Source: Aquilaria yunnanensis (lineage: Eukaryota; Streptophyta; Magnoliopsida; Malvales; Thymelaeaceae). Taken from it: DNA of 64,000 nucleotides. The notes under the pieces are model-generated. The model worked only from the letters and a program-made list of their open reading frames with translations. It did not search any database and was not told where the DNA came from. Below are positions 43,576-55,015 of the stretch, piece by piece (positions within the stretch are counted from its first letter, which is position 1; each line of letters opens with the position of its first letter). The position numbers and the translations under genes were made by a program. The stretch is taken from the NCBI GenBank assembly GCA_039654915.1, contig CM077594.1, positions 70,054,393 through 70,118,392 of the forward strand. The letters run 5' to 3'.

Positions 43576-44440
43576 AACGCTCCAGCGCCCAAAGACTACC
43601 TTTGTAGCGGATAACCTTGGAAAGATCACAACGAGCCACTCCAAGCAACACCCGAAGATGTGAAGTTCTACGTGTTAGCAGAGGCCTACTTCACTAAATG
43701 GGATAAGGCAGGACCCCTAGCGACCATGCCGGTAAAAGATACAAAAGCTCGTCTGGAAGAACATAATATGCTGATTTGGCATACCGGTGGTGATACTGGC
43801 CAGTAATGATTTCCAGTCTATGGACAAAGGAATTCAAGAAATCGTCACCGACTTCGGAATAAAAAGGAACTTCAGCCCACTAGCTCAGCCCCCGAGCAAC
43901 AGACAAGCAGAGTTGCCAAAAGAGCTATAAAAGAGGGACTATAAGAGATGCAAAGGCAAAGTGGCTAGGAGAACTTCCTACTGTACCAAGGAGTTATCAG
44001 ACAACTCCCCGAGGGACCAAGGGAGAGACACCTTCCTCACTTATCCCCAGTAAAGAAAGCCATTATCCATTTGAAGTAGTTCGGCTAGCATACAGATGTT
44101 TGACGAAAGAGGACGTGACCACGGGTTGAGAACTAACGTCGACTAAGTTGTCAAACACTGAGAAACGGTCGAGCTCGAAAGAAGGCCTTTTCGGCAAAAG
44201 GTGGCCATAAGTGGAAAACTTGCATGATAGGCCAAAAGGACTAAGGAAAAGGAGACTTCACCCCCGAAAGGCCGAATTAGAACCCCGACAACCATCTTAT
44301 GGGTACTTCGGCCATACGGGAAAGGGCCTTATTTGGTCCTAAACGATGTCCGAAGGGGAGCATACAAGCTTGGCAACAGTGAAGAAGGAAAACTGAAAGG
44401 TACAAGGCACTCGGGCGCCTTAAAGAAATTCTATACTTAG
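43576..44440 (+). pseudogene. pol: Tat-E integrase remnant
   Basis: Pieces in changing frames: PLQATPEDVKFYVLAEAYFT, KWDKAGPLATMPVKDTKARL, IVTDFGIKRNFSPLAQPPSN (second catalytic region; SNRQAE in place of SNGQVE), then KGPYLVLNDVRRGAYKLGN and a final HSGALKKFY (44436). It aligns with Tat-D integrase 30240-29465 read on the minus strand. At least eight stops or frame changes. Confidence 0.75.
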
Positions 44441-44875
44441 AATTTTTAGACAAGAAATGGTACAAGCCAGAAATTTGTCTAAGTACAGAAAGTTTTCCCC
44501 TGTATGAGAATGTTCACCGAACAAAGCTGAAGTATGGACTCCCGAAAGTCTCCTAGTCCTTTCGAAGTTAGTTGGGTTACATGCCCAAAAGAGGTGAAGT
44601 CTATCGAACATGGCCAACAAAGGGCAAGCTAAAATTCGCCTAAAAGGAACTTCGCTTACTATGAAAGTTCGCCCAAAGGATGGCTAACGAAATGAGCAAA
44701 GAAGTACCAAAGTCCCTTGACCAAAAGTGGTTGGGACAATTGGGAAACAAAAATTGCTCAAAAAGACTTAGCGAAAATCATGAAGGAAAATCCATTGAAG
44801 AAGGTCTTGACACAAGGAGAAGATTACAAGAAGAAAAGTACAAAGAAAAAGAAGAAGGCAAAGGCCCTAGAATAT
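44441..44875. other. Tat-E convergent 3' region, no gene seen
   Basis: Between the integrase end and the antisense gene stop. Repeated weak words such as CCCGAAAGTC, TTCGCCTAAAAGG and TTCGCCCAAAGGATGG suggest a worn version of the Tat-D tandem array (28935-29365), but I cannot define units. Confidence 0.4.
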
Positions 44876-47370
44876 CTAAGAGACCTTGGCGTCGTGGGAA
44901 GCTTCGGCTCCTGAGTCTTTCGCCGCCGCCTTCGGTGTAGGAGGAGGAAACGGCAAGTTAAGGAACTCGACTCTCGACCAAGTCCATCGAGGCCCCCCGG
45001 GAATATCCAGGGCAGCCAGAAAGGAAGAATCGAGGTTCGGATACTTCTTCAGAAACTGATGACGAGCTAGGTAGAAGCCGTCCTGAAAAGCAACCTTAGA
45101 CGTCTAGACGGCTTTGCCTCTTTCAACGTCCATCTCGTCCGCCTCATGCTGAAGATCCGAAACCTCCTTCTGAATGTCAAAAATCTCCTTCTCCAGCTCC
45201 TCGGTTTTTTTTCTTCTTCTTAGAACCTTCCTTCAGCGACCCTTGGCCTGGAGTTCAGTATTTTCAGCCATTGCCTTTGCCAGGAGGGCAGATTCCCCTT
45301 CTTTTTCTTTCTGAAGGGTCTCGTTGGTCAAAGTCAGGATGACTAATTTGTCGCCAAGGTCAAACATCTTCTTGGAAAAATCCTTCAAAAGCTCCTCTTG
45401 GCCCTTAAAGAATTCCTCCTGAAGACTGGCAATATTCTCCTTGCATATTTGGCTCAACTTGGTGTTTGTCAGCACCGAGTTGGCTCAAAAGACTTTGGCC
45501 TTCTCCAATTTGTCTTCAGCCCAAGCTCGGGTCGAAGACTGCTTTGCTACCCAAGCTCAGAGTTATCCACTGTACCCCAAAAGCTGCAAAAAAGAAAGGT
45601 ACTTAGTGAAATTTGCACAAGGAAAGCCAAAACACTTAGGCAAAAAGTGGGAGGAAAAGTGAAGAGCCTGAAGAATTACCTGAGCAGCATGTTCAGAAAC
45701 TTTTGCGGCAAGGGCATCCTCGGAGGCACACTCCTCGGTGACTGCCTTGAAGGATGCTTGAGTAAGCATGCCCCTCGCCATTTGGGGAGCCATCTCCCGG
45801 CAATCCTCAGAGAACAGGTTCATGTCCTCCGTGAAAGACCAGAATGGCTCCCTTGGGACTTTGTCCTTCGGGACACAAGAATCCCGAAGAGCCCGCCTTC
45901 GGGCATGCTTAACCATCAAAGCTGAGGGCGCCAGATCCTCTGGAAAAAGAAACATACATATTAGCAGGTAAAAATTCTTTAGTTATAAAAGATATAAGAT
46001 TGCAGGGGATAAGAGACAAACCTGTCGCGACCTCAGCAACATCGTCATCAGAGTCACCGACCTCCTCCACGTTGGCAGGAGTATGTTTACCTCTGGCCCT
46101 TCAGCGTTTGTCTAACTCTTCAGCAAAAGGCTCCTTGAAAGAGCCTAACAAGTCCACCGACGTGGTGGGACTCGGAGGGGCAGGAACGGCAACCACCCCG
46201 GCAAGAACCCCCCCTGGAGTTTCAGGCTTGGAAAAAGTTGCAACCTTGGTGGAAGTTGCAATGACATCGCCAGCCTTAGTGGAAGTAGCAATGGCATCGC
46301 CGACCTCCGACACGTCCTCCGAGGGGGGAAGAAGGGTGTCCTTCTTTGCCTTCTTGGCTGAAGATGGCCCGATCCCAGAAGTCTTGCGCCTCCTCTTTGT
46401 TTGTTCTCCCTTCTTAGCCTGACCAAGGAAGAGAGAGCTGTAATAGGCGGAAGACTCGTCGCCCATCTCTGAAAAAGAGGGAAAACATCAGTGTGAGTCC
46501 ACAGGCACTTATGCTGAAGATTTTTGAAAGAAACTTACTTTCAAAAAAGGCTTCGTAAGTAAGCTTGCTCCGAAGGAGATTCACCAGCCAAGATTTCTTC
46601 CCCTCGGTAGCAGGAGCTGGCATGCCGAGATCCGTCTTGTGCTCCGTAACCACCCCCAACTCCCGAAGGACATCCTCTGTCATGAGTTTCCACATGATCG
46701 GGAAAGGGTAGAAAGAGCGTGGAGGGACCTCGGCATCCTAGTCGGCGACAGCACGGATTCGTCTGTCAAAGTCCCCAAACCTCACCGCCAACTCGGGAGT
46801 TAGCAACTTTCTTGGATCCATGACATCCGCCTCCAGCTTTCCCCGTGCCCACTTAGTCGGGACGTGCGACCAGGCCTCCGCCACCTTCAAGAAGAGGAAC
46901 TTCCTTTGCCACACTCACCAGCTATCCTTGGTAGCAAAGGTGAACATAAATTTCTTGCTCCTAGATCCCCGAGGTAGCATGAAATAAAAGCCACCTTTCG
47001 GAACTGAATAGAGCTTGTAATACTACATGAATAGGATGAAATGGGGTTCTATCCCGAAGATCCCACACATGCAGAGAAAGGCGTTAAAATAGTGGTATGA
47101 GTTGGGAGGAAGTTGATTCACAGCTATGCCATGAAATTGGAAAAAGTCACAAATCATCTTCGCAGGGGGAAACCGAAGTACGGCCATTAGTTGGGCTCAA
47201 AAAATGGTAACCTCGTCACCCTGATTCATAAAGCTAAATTGACCGAGGCGGGGTAACCTTGTAGTGGCGTATGAGGGAAGGAAAATTTTGGCTCTCCACT
47301 TCTCTAGTTTTTCAGGAGTGGAGCAACAAGGGTGAGACATAAGACGTTGCCAGCTCTCAGGAATAGGCAT
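44876..47370 (-). pseudogene. Tat-E antisense gene, spliced
   Basis: Second copy of the PF04195-like protein, minus strand, opposite to Tat-E gag-pol. ATG at 47370 (MPIPESWQRL), then HGIAVNQLPPNSYHYF, MCGIFGIEPHFI, PKGGFYFMLPRGS, DPRKLLTPELAVRF and a VLRELGV segment. Intron 1 (about 46538-46466) has a GTAAGT-type start and TTTTTCAG end; exon 2 starts MGDESSAYYSSLF and is Lys/Arg- then Ala/Thr-rich; exon 3 has SFTEDMNLFSEDCREMA; a coiled coil follows (45475-45233). The C-terminus FQDGFYLARHQFLKKYPNLD ends at TAG 44876-44878. Stops inside exon 1 at several sites. TATA-like TATATAA at 47611-47605 lies 235 bp upstream. Confidence 0.78.
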
Positions 47371-47604
47371 GGTTGACTGAAAAATGACTTCGGGAAGCTA
47401 AAAGGAAAGCAGAAATTGAAGGAACTCTAGAAGTGAAAACCAACCAAAAGTCTTGCCGAAGTCGGGGTTTGAGGATGCCGTCGTGAAAAGTCACCAGAAA
47501 TCCCTCCACCGCTAAAACTGCCACAAAAGAGGAGAAAAAGGCACAGAAGCAAGCGAGAGCAAAGTGAGAGAAAAATACAAATGAAGAGTATGACAGGAGG
47601 AGGC

Positions 47605-47611
47605 TTATATA
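47605..47611 (-). promoter_or_regulatory. TATA box of the Tat-E antisense gene
   Basis: Minus strand TATATAA within ATCTATATAAGCC, at the place matched by the TATA boxes at 24699, 56439 and 63349. Confidence 0.6.
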
Positions 47612-48131
47612 GATCGAGGAAGGGTAGCCAAAAGGGTGTCATAACTACTGCGCGAAGGCGAAACGTCACCATAATTACCCTTCACGCGTGAAAAGGTGTG
47701 CCCATCCTAGCAGATGCCTGCCACGTGTCACCTGCCATGAGAAATGAGGACGCATTTTCTGACATGCAGAAAACTCGGGCACGCTGCTCGAGACTGGCAT
47801 GACTAGTTTCAAGACACGACGGTTCACTAGCCTATGGTGGGAAAAATAAAAAGTTGGGTATCTCGAGAACACCAAAGGATGGATATATGACATTTGTCCG
47901 AACAAGACTTGTCACCTTGGTGGTGAAACGCCTCCCCAACTGACGTCATACTTCGAGTGTAAATCCATAAGGTCCGGGGTTCAAGGTTCTGTGCTGCCTT
48001 GTTCGACCGAAATCGACATACTACCACGTGGGCCTCCGGGAGTCCACGAGGTCGTCCTGTGAAAACTGCCAATTGGGCGATAGACGGACACCAAAAGGAC
48101 TACTTGCCGAAGTCTCCACTTCAGCCTTTCC

Positions 48132-48143
48132 AAGCGGGGCATA
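48132..48143 (+). other. Tat-E polypurine tract
   Basis: AAGCGGGGCATA before the LTR start TGATAGCC at 48144; equivalent to the GGGGCATG tracts of other Tat elements. Confidence 0.7.
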
Positions 48144-49195
48144 TGATAGCCAAAGTACTATCACCCTAACCACCTACCGACCACGGGAAAGAGGGAACCA
48201 GACACCTAAGGCATACGACATCTGAAAGGACTCTGGAATGAAGGAAGTCATACACCTGAGACGCACGACCTCCGTAGCTCACCAAATTCCAAATTTGTGA
48301 GCCAGCGTAGTACCTCCTTCAGGAGCGCGACTGAACCAGCTTCGGGGGAGAAAGACCAACCACCCCCTGCGGGAGAAAGCCCCCCAAAGACGTAGACACC
48401 GAAGTTCCAGCACGACTCCGGGAAAGGGCCCCTCACCCCAAAGTGATACATCAACCAAAGGGACCTCGATTGTACGGCAAGTGCCATCAAGGAGTCTCTA
48501 ACACTTCGCTCATATACGTCTCCGACGCGCCACCCCCAGACCCGCTCTGACACGGCATTGCAGCATACGTCCTGTCACACAGGGCTACACCTACCACGGC
48601 TCGCAGACTAAGGAGCCAGCAAGTGGCTAGGGGCCTCCACGCCAAAAAATATGAACACCATGCGCCCATACACGTGCCACAATCTGAAGGGATCACCCCC
48701 TCCCTTATATACCAGGGAAATGGTCACAAACAGGGGGGCTCCCCTAGAGAGAGAGAAAAAAAAAAAGGACAGAGCAGCCGAAAAATGGAGGATGCTCTCC
48801 TCCCTCCGCCTGGATACTCTCCCTTCAGCCATCAGAAAAACACGCCAGGCAAGAGTGCCTTGTGCTTATTGCTATGTCCCCTTCTCTCTAAAAGCATTGA
48901 CTTGGGCGTCGGAGGTTCCCCTCCGGAAAACCACCCCGGGGGCCTCCTAACACCTGTTTTCTGAGTGTTTTAGCCAGGTCTCCCAGAAGAATCCCCGCTC
49001 CGAGCTCTCCCCCGTACCGGAGGTCCTTCCTGTCATCACACTGTCACGGGACCACGAAGCTATCGGCCATCACTTAAGGTGATCCACCCAGGACACCAGC
49101 CTTCCTTTTGGACGAGCCTGGACCTCCAGGACCCCCTGCTGCCCTCACCACTGCACACAGTGGAGATGCTGGCTCCGCACCACCAGACTGCATCA
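48144..49195 (+). repeat. Tat-E 3' LTR
   Basis: 1052 bp from TGATAGCCAAAG to GACTGCATCA. The first 20 bases form the terminal inverted motif (TGATAG..CTATCA). It has a G-box (48671-48676) and a TATA-like TTATATA (48705-48711) 30 bp downstream, then an A-rich run. Confidence 0.9.
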
Positions 49196-50680
49196 TTACA
49201 AACTAGTGTTAAAAACCTCCTAAGACCAAGCATTAGGTTGAGGAGGGCTGCCACAGTGATTTGGCTATGTTTATTATGTGTTTTATGGAGTAATCTATGG
49301 TATATGTTGCTGCCGCATTTCATGTGTTTGTTGTTTGTGAATGGCTGCTGCATTTGGTTGTTATGTCTTATATATATGCATTGTGGTTTTTGTGTTTTCG
49401 TGTCTTTGGATGCAGTTTTCAATGATGGTTACATTGCCTATTGAATACAAGTGCTAACCTTACCAAGTTTCTCAATGAAACTTACTCACCTTAATTATGT
49501 CATTTTAGGTCCAGCTGAAAGATCACCTTCAAACTAACCTTTTTGTTTTGAGTTTTGCCTTGAATCTTATGGTACTTGAACTTCCATACGTCTAGTTGTG
49601 ATTTGGAAAGTTCGGTAATTTTAGGCGCACCTTTGCTATTTTTAGTGATGGTACTTATTGTGTTGTGCAGCAGCTGTCAAGTATCATGTTTCTAGAGTCC
49701 ATTGGGTCTCAAGCACTCTTATAACCTAGGGTTCATATTTAGCTGAGTTAGGACCATATTGTGGTGCATGTATGCATGTACATGGAGTTTTTGTAAAATG
49801 AGACAAGTATGTGAACATTTGAGTAATGTTTTGGCTATGTAAGTGATGTGGTGCAGAGCTGCCTAAGTGTGAATGATAGGCTGCTTACTTTTAAATTCTG
49901 TTTTGGAGACATAAAGTTCCTAGATGAAAGATCATGTAATTCCTATGTGTAATGAACGTATATGGGGTAGCTTTTGAGGGCTTTCCCCTTGTGAATGAAG
50001 TGTTTGCACACGTATGAAATTTTGTATGGGCAAAATGGTCATAAAGTGACTAAAATTTTGACTCTGCACTTAAGGTTCTATAACTCCCTGTTTGGAACAA
50101 ATCCTGGCATAAAAATTTTACCACACCTAGAGAACATCTATAGGTTAGACTGGGATTTGGAATTTCTAAATTTGGAGCTCTGTACCTAAAGTTATGAGGT
50201 TGCAAATTTGACTAAGTTACTGTTTATTTGGTCAAAATTTTGTAATGAACTTAAAAAATCCATAACATGGTCCATAGGTGAGCTATTTATGTAAAAAATA
50301 ATCCTTGGTTAGCTCTAAGTCTCTTCTTGATAATGGAGTAGAGAAAATAGGTGGTACATGGCTATAATGATACAATTTGTTAGTGGAAGTTACAGTTACA
50401 GTGGCTGGTCACTAAAACTTAACAAGATTGCCTAATGTGTGGTAGCCAAGATTAAGATTTGTGCTACTATTTTCCTTCTTTGCTGCTATGGTTTGTATGA
50501 AATGTGAAAATGTGTGTGATGGTTGGACCAATATGCATGTGTTTACATAGTGCCCAAGAGGGCCCCTTAGGTGTGAACACTAAGGGTAGTGTTCTGATGG
50601 CCTACAGAACATTACCAATCCTAGGAGTCTAAATGCACAATTTTGGCACCATAATTGGACTACCCTAGAGTTGGGTAACA
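49196..50680 (+). repeat. G2 solo LTR, right segment
   Basis: Resumes G2 LTR after Tat-E at ACTAGTGTTAAAAACC, matches the reverse complement of 38242-39730, and ends GTTGGGTAACA. Includes TATATATA (49370-49377), TGCAG (49411-49415) and CCTTACC leading into a stem AAGTTTC/GAAACTT (49465-49483). Open stretches here have no protein similarity that I recognise. Confidence 0.88.
49370..49483 (+). promoter_or_regulatory. G2 LTR core: TATA, TGCAG and stem-loop
   Basis: Plus-strand order TATATATA, TTTGGATGCAG, CCTTACCAAGTTTC..GAAACTTACTCACC. Positional copy of the G1 core. Confidence 0.45.
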
Positions 50681-51268
50681 CTGATCCTTTATACAGGCTA
50701 GCATAGTTGTACATTACAGAAATAGTGAGAGTACATGGTATCCCATATGACATAGTTTCAGACATAGACCTAAGATTTGTATCCAAAGTTTGGAAATCAC
50801 TACATTAAGCATTTGGTACTCAGCTAAAACTAAGTTCAGCTACCATCCTCAAATATATGGGCATACAAAAACAAGCATACAAGTTCTTGAGGATATCTTA
50901 AGGTGCTATGTAATAAAATTTAAACGAGAATGAGATCAACTTCTACCTTTGATAAAGTTCTTCTATAACAATATTTATCACTTAGTGACAAAGATGGCAC
51001 CTTATGAAGCTTTGTATGGAAAAAGGTGCTTTACTCCTCATTGTTGGCAAGACCCTAAAGATATAATTGAAATAGGGCCACAGCAGATCCATGAAACCAT
51101 TGAGAAATCAAAAGGATTGAAGAAACGATCAACACTACCAATAATCAGGAAGAAGCCTATGCCAATCAAAAGAGAATGAGGGACTTATAGTTTCAAATAG
51201 GGGACTATGTATGGATCAAGGAATCTCCAGTAATGTGCGTTACGAGATTTGGCAAAAAAGGCAAGTTA
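50681..51268 (+). pseudogene. pol: G3 integrase fragment 2
   Basis: Continues fragment 1 in sense: LYITEIVRVHGIPYDIVSDI, then VSKVWKSLH. A decayed middle follows, then FFYNNIYHLVTKMAPYEALY, GKRCFTPHCWQDPKDIIEIG, a lysine-rich stretch, VGDYVW-like remains and RFGKKGKL at the junction with copia-3. Many stops. The catalytic Glu region (QTDGQSE in relatives) is not recognisable. Confidence 0.82.
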
Positions 51269-52683
51269 TTTTAGTGTTGTGCCCAAAAAGCCAATCATGA
51301 GATGATTGTATTTTTGCACATTGAGTCATGATATTTTATTGAGGCATTAATCCAGCAATTATGTTTGTTGTTTTGTTTCTGCGTAACGTAATAAACATAA
51401 TTGTAACTTTAGAATAATGATATTCTTAAACGTCCCTAGTCTAGTATTATTGTGGAGCGGGTTGCAATAATACATAATGACTAGCATATGTGGAGACTAA
51501 TATGAGATATGTAGTCTACATATGGGTACAAGTTGGAGAACTTGTGTACTAGACTGACCGACAATGAGAACACTACATGGATCGTTATATGAGTGTCATA
51601 AGTGATTCTCATAGTGATCATGGTATATGTAGTCCTTCGACCTGAGATCATCAAGGTTCCCTACATGTGAGTCACATACTTTGATACTTTCCTTTATTGC
51701 TCGTAACTGAGTGAACTTGAAGGAGGTCATTGGGTATGTCACATATCATGCGGAGGGATTTGTATGATCAAGATGGGATTTGTCCGTCCTATGTAACAGG
51801 AGTGATATCTTCGGGCCCCTTGATAGAGTAAGACTTAGAAAAATGCATGGCCATCCTCAGATGAGTTGATATACGATATCAATGTCATCAGTTTAAGTTG
51901 GTCTACTCGGTAATCAAGAAACCAAAGATTGGGCTATACGAGAGTGACACATTCCATGTCCCGTTCTTAGTCTTGATATCTTGGATAAAGGGACAATGGC
52001 ATATATCGGTGATGATCATAAAGGTTTAGTCGATCATCGACAATCTTGTCACTTGGATAGCAATGATGTGTTCCTAGACACTGCTCATTGCTTATGATCA
52101 TAAATGTCATTTATGATCACTGCCAACGTGATAAGAGCCTATTGGGTCGCACACATAGAGCTATTTGGATCATTAGAGTGCATGGGCTAATTATTTGGGT
52201 TATGGTTTCACTTTAATTTCATATTAATAATGGGCCAAGGAGTTGAGCCATTATTAAGCCCGAAATTAAATCCTAATTGGATTAGGGCTTTGAAACCCAT
52301 TAAGCCTGGAAGTTGAGTCTCACTATAAATATAACTTTTAAGTGAGAAATTTGTAGGTCTCCTTGCCCTAGCCTCCCAAAAGGACAGCTGCACTCTTCTC
52401 TTGCAATTCCTTGGAGGACGCAAGCTAGCACTCCGAGCGCACGAGAAACGCATCTGCCGGAAGTGGTGGAAGCGTGGTGATCCTGAGAGGCTCGTGTGGA
52501 TACCATAGAGAGCCTGAACACGTCAACTGTTCAGGTTTTGTGATTCGACTCTACAGTTGAGTGAGAGATCTCAACCGAAAATTAGGTATGAAATTTTTGA
52601 ACACCCGGTTTACCCTATTTCACTTGGATCCTGAAGGGTTTCGGTTAAATTTGGCTGCGCTGTTTGGCTCCCGGAACCCAACA
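51269..52683 (+). mobile_element. Copia-3 solo LTR
   Basis: 1415 bp, same family as copia-1. The start is eroded (TTTTAGTGTTGTGCCC for TGTTAGTG..); the end CCGGAACCCAACA is intact. Right flank GTTAG; the left flank reads GTTA directly before the LTR, consistent with a TSD GTTAG that lost a base. TATA box 52324-52331. The palindrome region is at about 52092-52120 with one changed base. It splits G3 integrase between KGKL and GPRYIGSF. Confidence 0.9.
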
Positions 52684-53040
52684 GTTAGGTCCTAGATACA
52701 TTGGGTCATTCCATGTATTGGCAAGGATTGGCAATGTGGCCATTCCAGGTATGATGCTTTTCACATTGATATGCTTAAAAAGTGGTTATTTGAACTACAT
52801 CAGGCCATACCAGCTTCTAATATACCAACGACCCCTAGCCTCACTTATGAAGAAGAACCCACATTGATTCTAGCTAAGGATGTAAGAAAGTTGAGAAGCA
52901 AGTGGATAAACATGGTGAAGATCTAGTGGTCTCACCATTTTGAACAAGAAACTACATGGGAAACTAAGATAGGAGCGCTCAAGAAATATCCAGAATTACT
53001 CCCAAGGTTGCTTGAGAATTTGGTAGGCCAAATTCTTTAA
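52684..53040 (+). pseudogene. pol: G3 integrase C-terminus and chromodomain
   Basis: PRYIGSFHVLARIGNVA, then a frameshift, YDAFHIDMLKKW, SLTYEEEPTLILAKDVRKLR and SHHFEQETTWETKIGALKKY, ending VGQIL and TAA (53038-53040). A TAG replaces a residue in the chromodomain-like tail (VKI stop WSHH). It is followed within 10 bp by a purine tract and the 3' LTR, so this is the true end of pol. Confidence 0.85.
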
Positions 53041-53050
53041 AGGGAAAGAA
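53041..53050 (+). other. G3 polypurine tract
   Basis: AGGGAAAGAA directly between the pol stop and the LTR start TGTCATGCC. Confidence 0.7.
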
Positions 53051-55015
53051 TGTCATGCCTACAACTTGCATATGCCATGGGTTGTGATTTTTTTGTGCCT
53101 ATGATGCACATGAATGGTGTAGATAAGTAATGCAATTCATGTACATAATAAAGGAAGCCACAGAAGGACAAGTATTCAAAGGATGCCCTAAGGACATCCT
53201 AAGTGTACTTGACTGCACCTAAGTGGGACATGAGGGAGAGTGCTATACTTGTAAGCCAAAAATGAGTAAAACTAAGTGCCAAGATGGGCTTTAAAGTGAA
53301 GGTTCACAATATGAATTCAAAGTGCAAAGAGCCCAAGAAAATTAAAGTAGCACCAAGGAAGGGCGTAAGGGCTCCTTAACACACTTCTGTGAGCACTTGT
53401 GTAACAATAGAGGCTTTAAAACCAAGTGCCTTTAGGGAAACAAAATGGGATGGATAAGAAATGATAAAACAAGAAGGAGGGTTGCAATATAAGGCAAAAA
53501 AAAAAAAAAAAAAGAAACTAAATTCTCCAAAGAAAGAGCACTAAGAGACTCTTAGGCATACCTTTGTATGCACCCTTGTGGATTTTAAGGCTTTAAAGCT
53601 AAGTGTTATGAGAGAGATTATATGAGCCTAATGCTTGAATTGAAATAAGGATAATGACTATAATGTTTGACAAACAAAAGGGGGGAACACATGAAAAAAA
53701 AAGAGCACTATAGGGTGCACCTAAAGTGTCTCAAATTTTGTGTGAAAGTTTGATGACCAAAGTGACTGAATTAAAGAGTAAAGTGAGTGCTGAAAACATG
53801 CCACCAAGTAAATTAAGCAGGTTAATACAGCAATCAAAATGATTCAAGGGAGTCAAGGGGAGTTAGACCAATGAATGGTCAACATTTACTTGGTCGCCAA
53901 AGCCATTTCGGCCTAACACCACCGCTAGGACATAGCTTGAATTTATGTAACCTATTAGCTATTTATTGGGGTAGTCATAGCCTAAAAATTCTAGCCAAAG
54001 TTCCTGGCAAACCACCAAAAAGAATGAAACCAAAGGTGGAGGCATATGGGTAAGCTGATAGTGGTGTACATGGTATTTGATGCATTCTTGCTTTCTTTCT
54101 ACCATTTTTGAGCTAGGTAGTGGCTCATATGAAGATTTTTGTCATAGATTTTGAATGGGAAAGGCCTACCCTAAGAGATGGCTGTGGCCAAGGGAACCTA
54201 GAAGCTATATTAATGGGCTATGTGTGCATTAACCACTATGGTGAGCTAGCTAATTTATTTTCAGCAAGCATTAGGGATTTTGACAAGCATGGGAAAACTT
54301 ACTTAATTACATGGGGCTTTATGTTAAATTTCATCTAATTTAAGTGATTACTTGCTAAATCAGAAGAAAAGAAATGCTTGCCATGTTAACTGAAACCATG
54401 TGTGTGGTGTGTGTGTTTGCATGTTTCTTTGATTGTTTGTGTGTGCTAACCTTTGAATTATGTATATAAGTATGTTGTATTATGCTATGCCTTGTCTTTT
54501 TTGTGATTTCCTTGTCTTTGGTTGTAGGTTGAATGATGAGATTGGAGGTCTATATGAATAACAATGTTTAGAACATTATGTAGGCACTAGGTGCTAAATG
54601 GAATCCTTACTGAGTACTTGTATACTCATGCCCTCATTTTCCCATTTCAAGTAAGAAAGTAAAAGAGTAAGGGTTAAGGTACCTCTTAGAAAGGTTTATC
54701 AATAAGGAGGTATGGTTCAGATTTGTTGGTTTAAGAAATAAAGCTTGAAAAGTACAAGAGTTTGAATTAATAGTTGTATAATGATTTGTAGGCCCTAATG
54801 TCTGCAATGAGTCTGGTTGCATTTGGAATCATCTTGGTATGGTATAGGACTAGAAGAATAATACAAAAACTATGGTCTAAGTGTTAAGGGGAAATTGAGG
54901 TCAAAGTAACTGTGGGCATAGAAATAATTTGAACTATCCTATGTTGCATGCATGATATCTAAGTATTCCAACTTTTGTTGCATGTAAATTTGGGCCATGT
55001 AGTCCCTATGTATCC
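53051..55015 (+). repeat. G3 3' LTR, left part
   Basis: Begins TGTCATGCCTAC. 1965 bp are visible before Tat-F interrupts it (TATCC, 55011-55015, is the Tat-F flank). A/G-rich; includes an A18 run (53496-53513), TATATAA (about 54460), TTGTAGG (54522-54528) and CCTTACTGAG with stem TGAGTA/TACTCA (54611-54628). No coding sequence seen. The remainder would lie right of the window. Confidence 0.75.
54522..54628 (+). promoter_or_regulatory. G3 LTR core: TTGTAGG and stem-loop
   Basis: T-rich tract ending GGTTGTAGG, then CCTTACTGAGTA..TACTCA. Same order as the other chromovirus-type LTRs, with TGTAGG in place of TGCAGG. Confidence 0.4.

Larger units (their letters stand above)
41493..49195 (+). mobile_element. 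Tat-E: internally deleted Tat element
   Basis: Plus-oriented Tat element in the G2 LTR: LTR 41493-42449, primer site, gag remnant, integrase remnant, an antisense gene on the minus strand, polypurine tract, LTR 48144-49195. Protease, RT and both RNase H domains are missing. The left LTR lacks its first 45 bp or so and the adjoining host bases, so no TSD is visible; the right flank is TTACA. LTRs are clearly more diverged than those of Tat-D, so it is older. Confidence 0.88.
4388..50680 (+). repeat. G2 solo LTR (outer limits of a 46-kb nest)
   Basis: A single LTR of the G1/G4 family in plus orientation, inserted in G3 integrase. The start TATTACCACC (ancestral TGTTACCACC) is at 4388; the end GTTGGGTAACA is at 50680. 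CTGAT flanks both sides (4383-4387 and 50681-50685), and the integrase reading continues across, so no internal region was present and this is a solo LTR. Its own sequence is only 4388-4436, 40715-41494 and 49196-50680; the rest is later insertions. Bases corresponding to about 45-176 of the LTR are missing at the left. Confidence 0.8.

Noticed and set aside
52664..52867. 67-codon frame starting MAPGTQQLG
   Set aside because: It begins in the copia-3 LTR and continues into G3 integrase; a chimera created by the insertion.
53496..53513. A18 run as the tail of a SINE or LINE
   Set aside because: No TSD around it and no Pol III boxes or reverse transcriptase upstream; it lies within continuous G3 LTR sequence.
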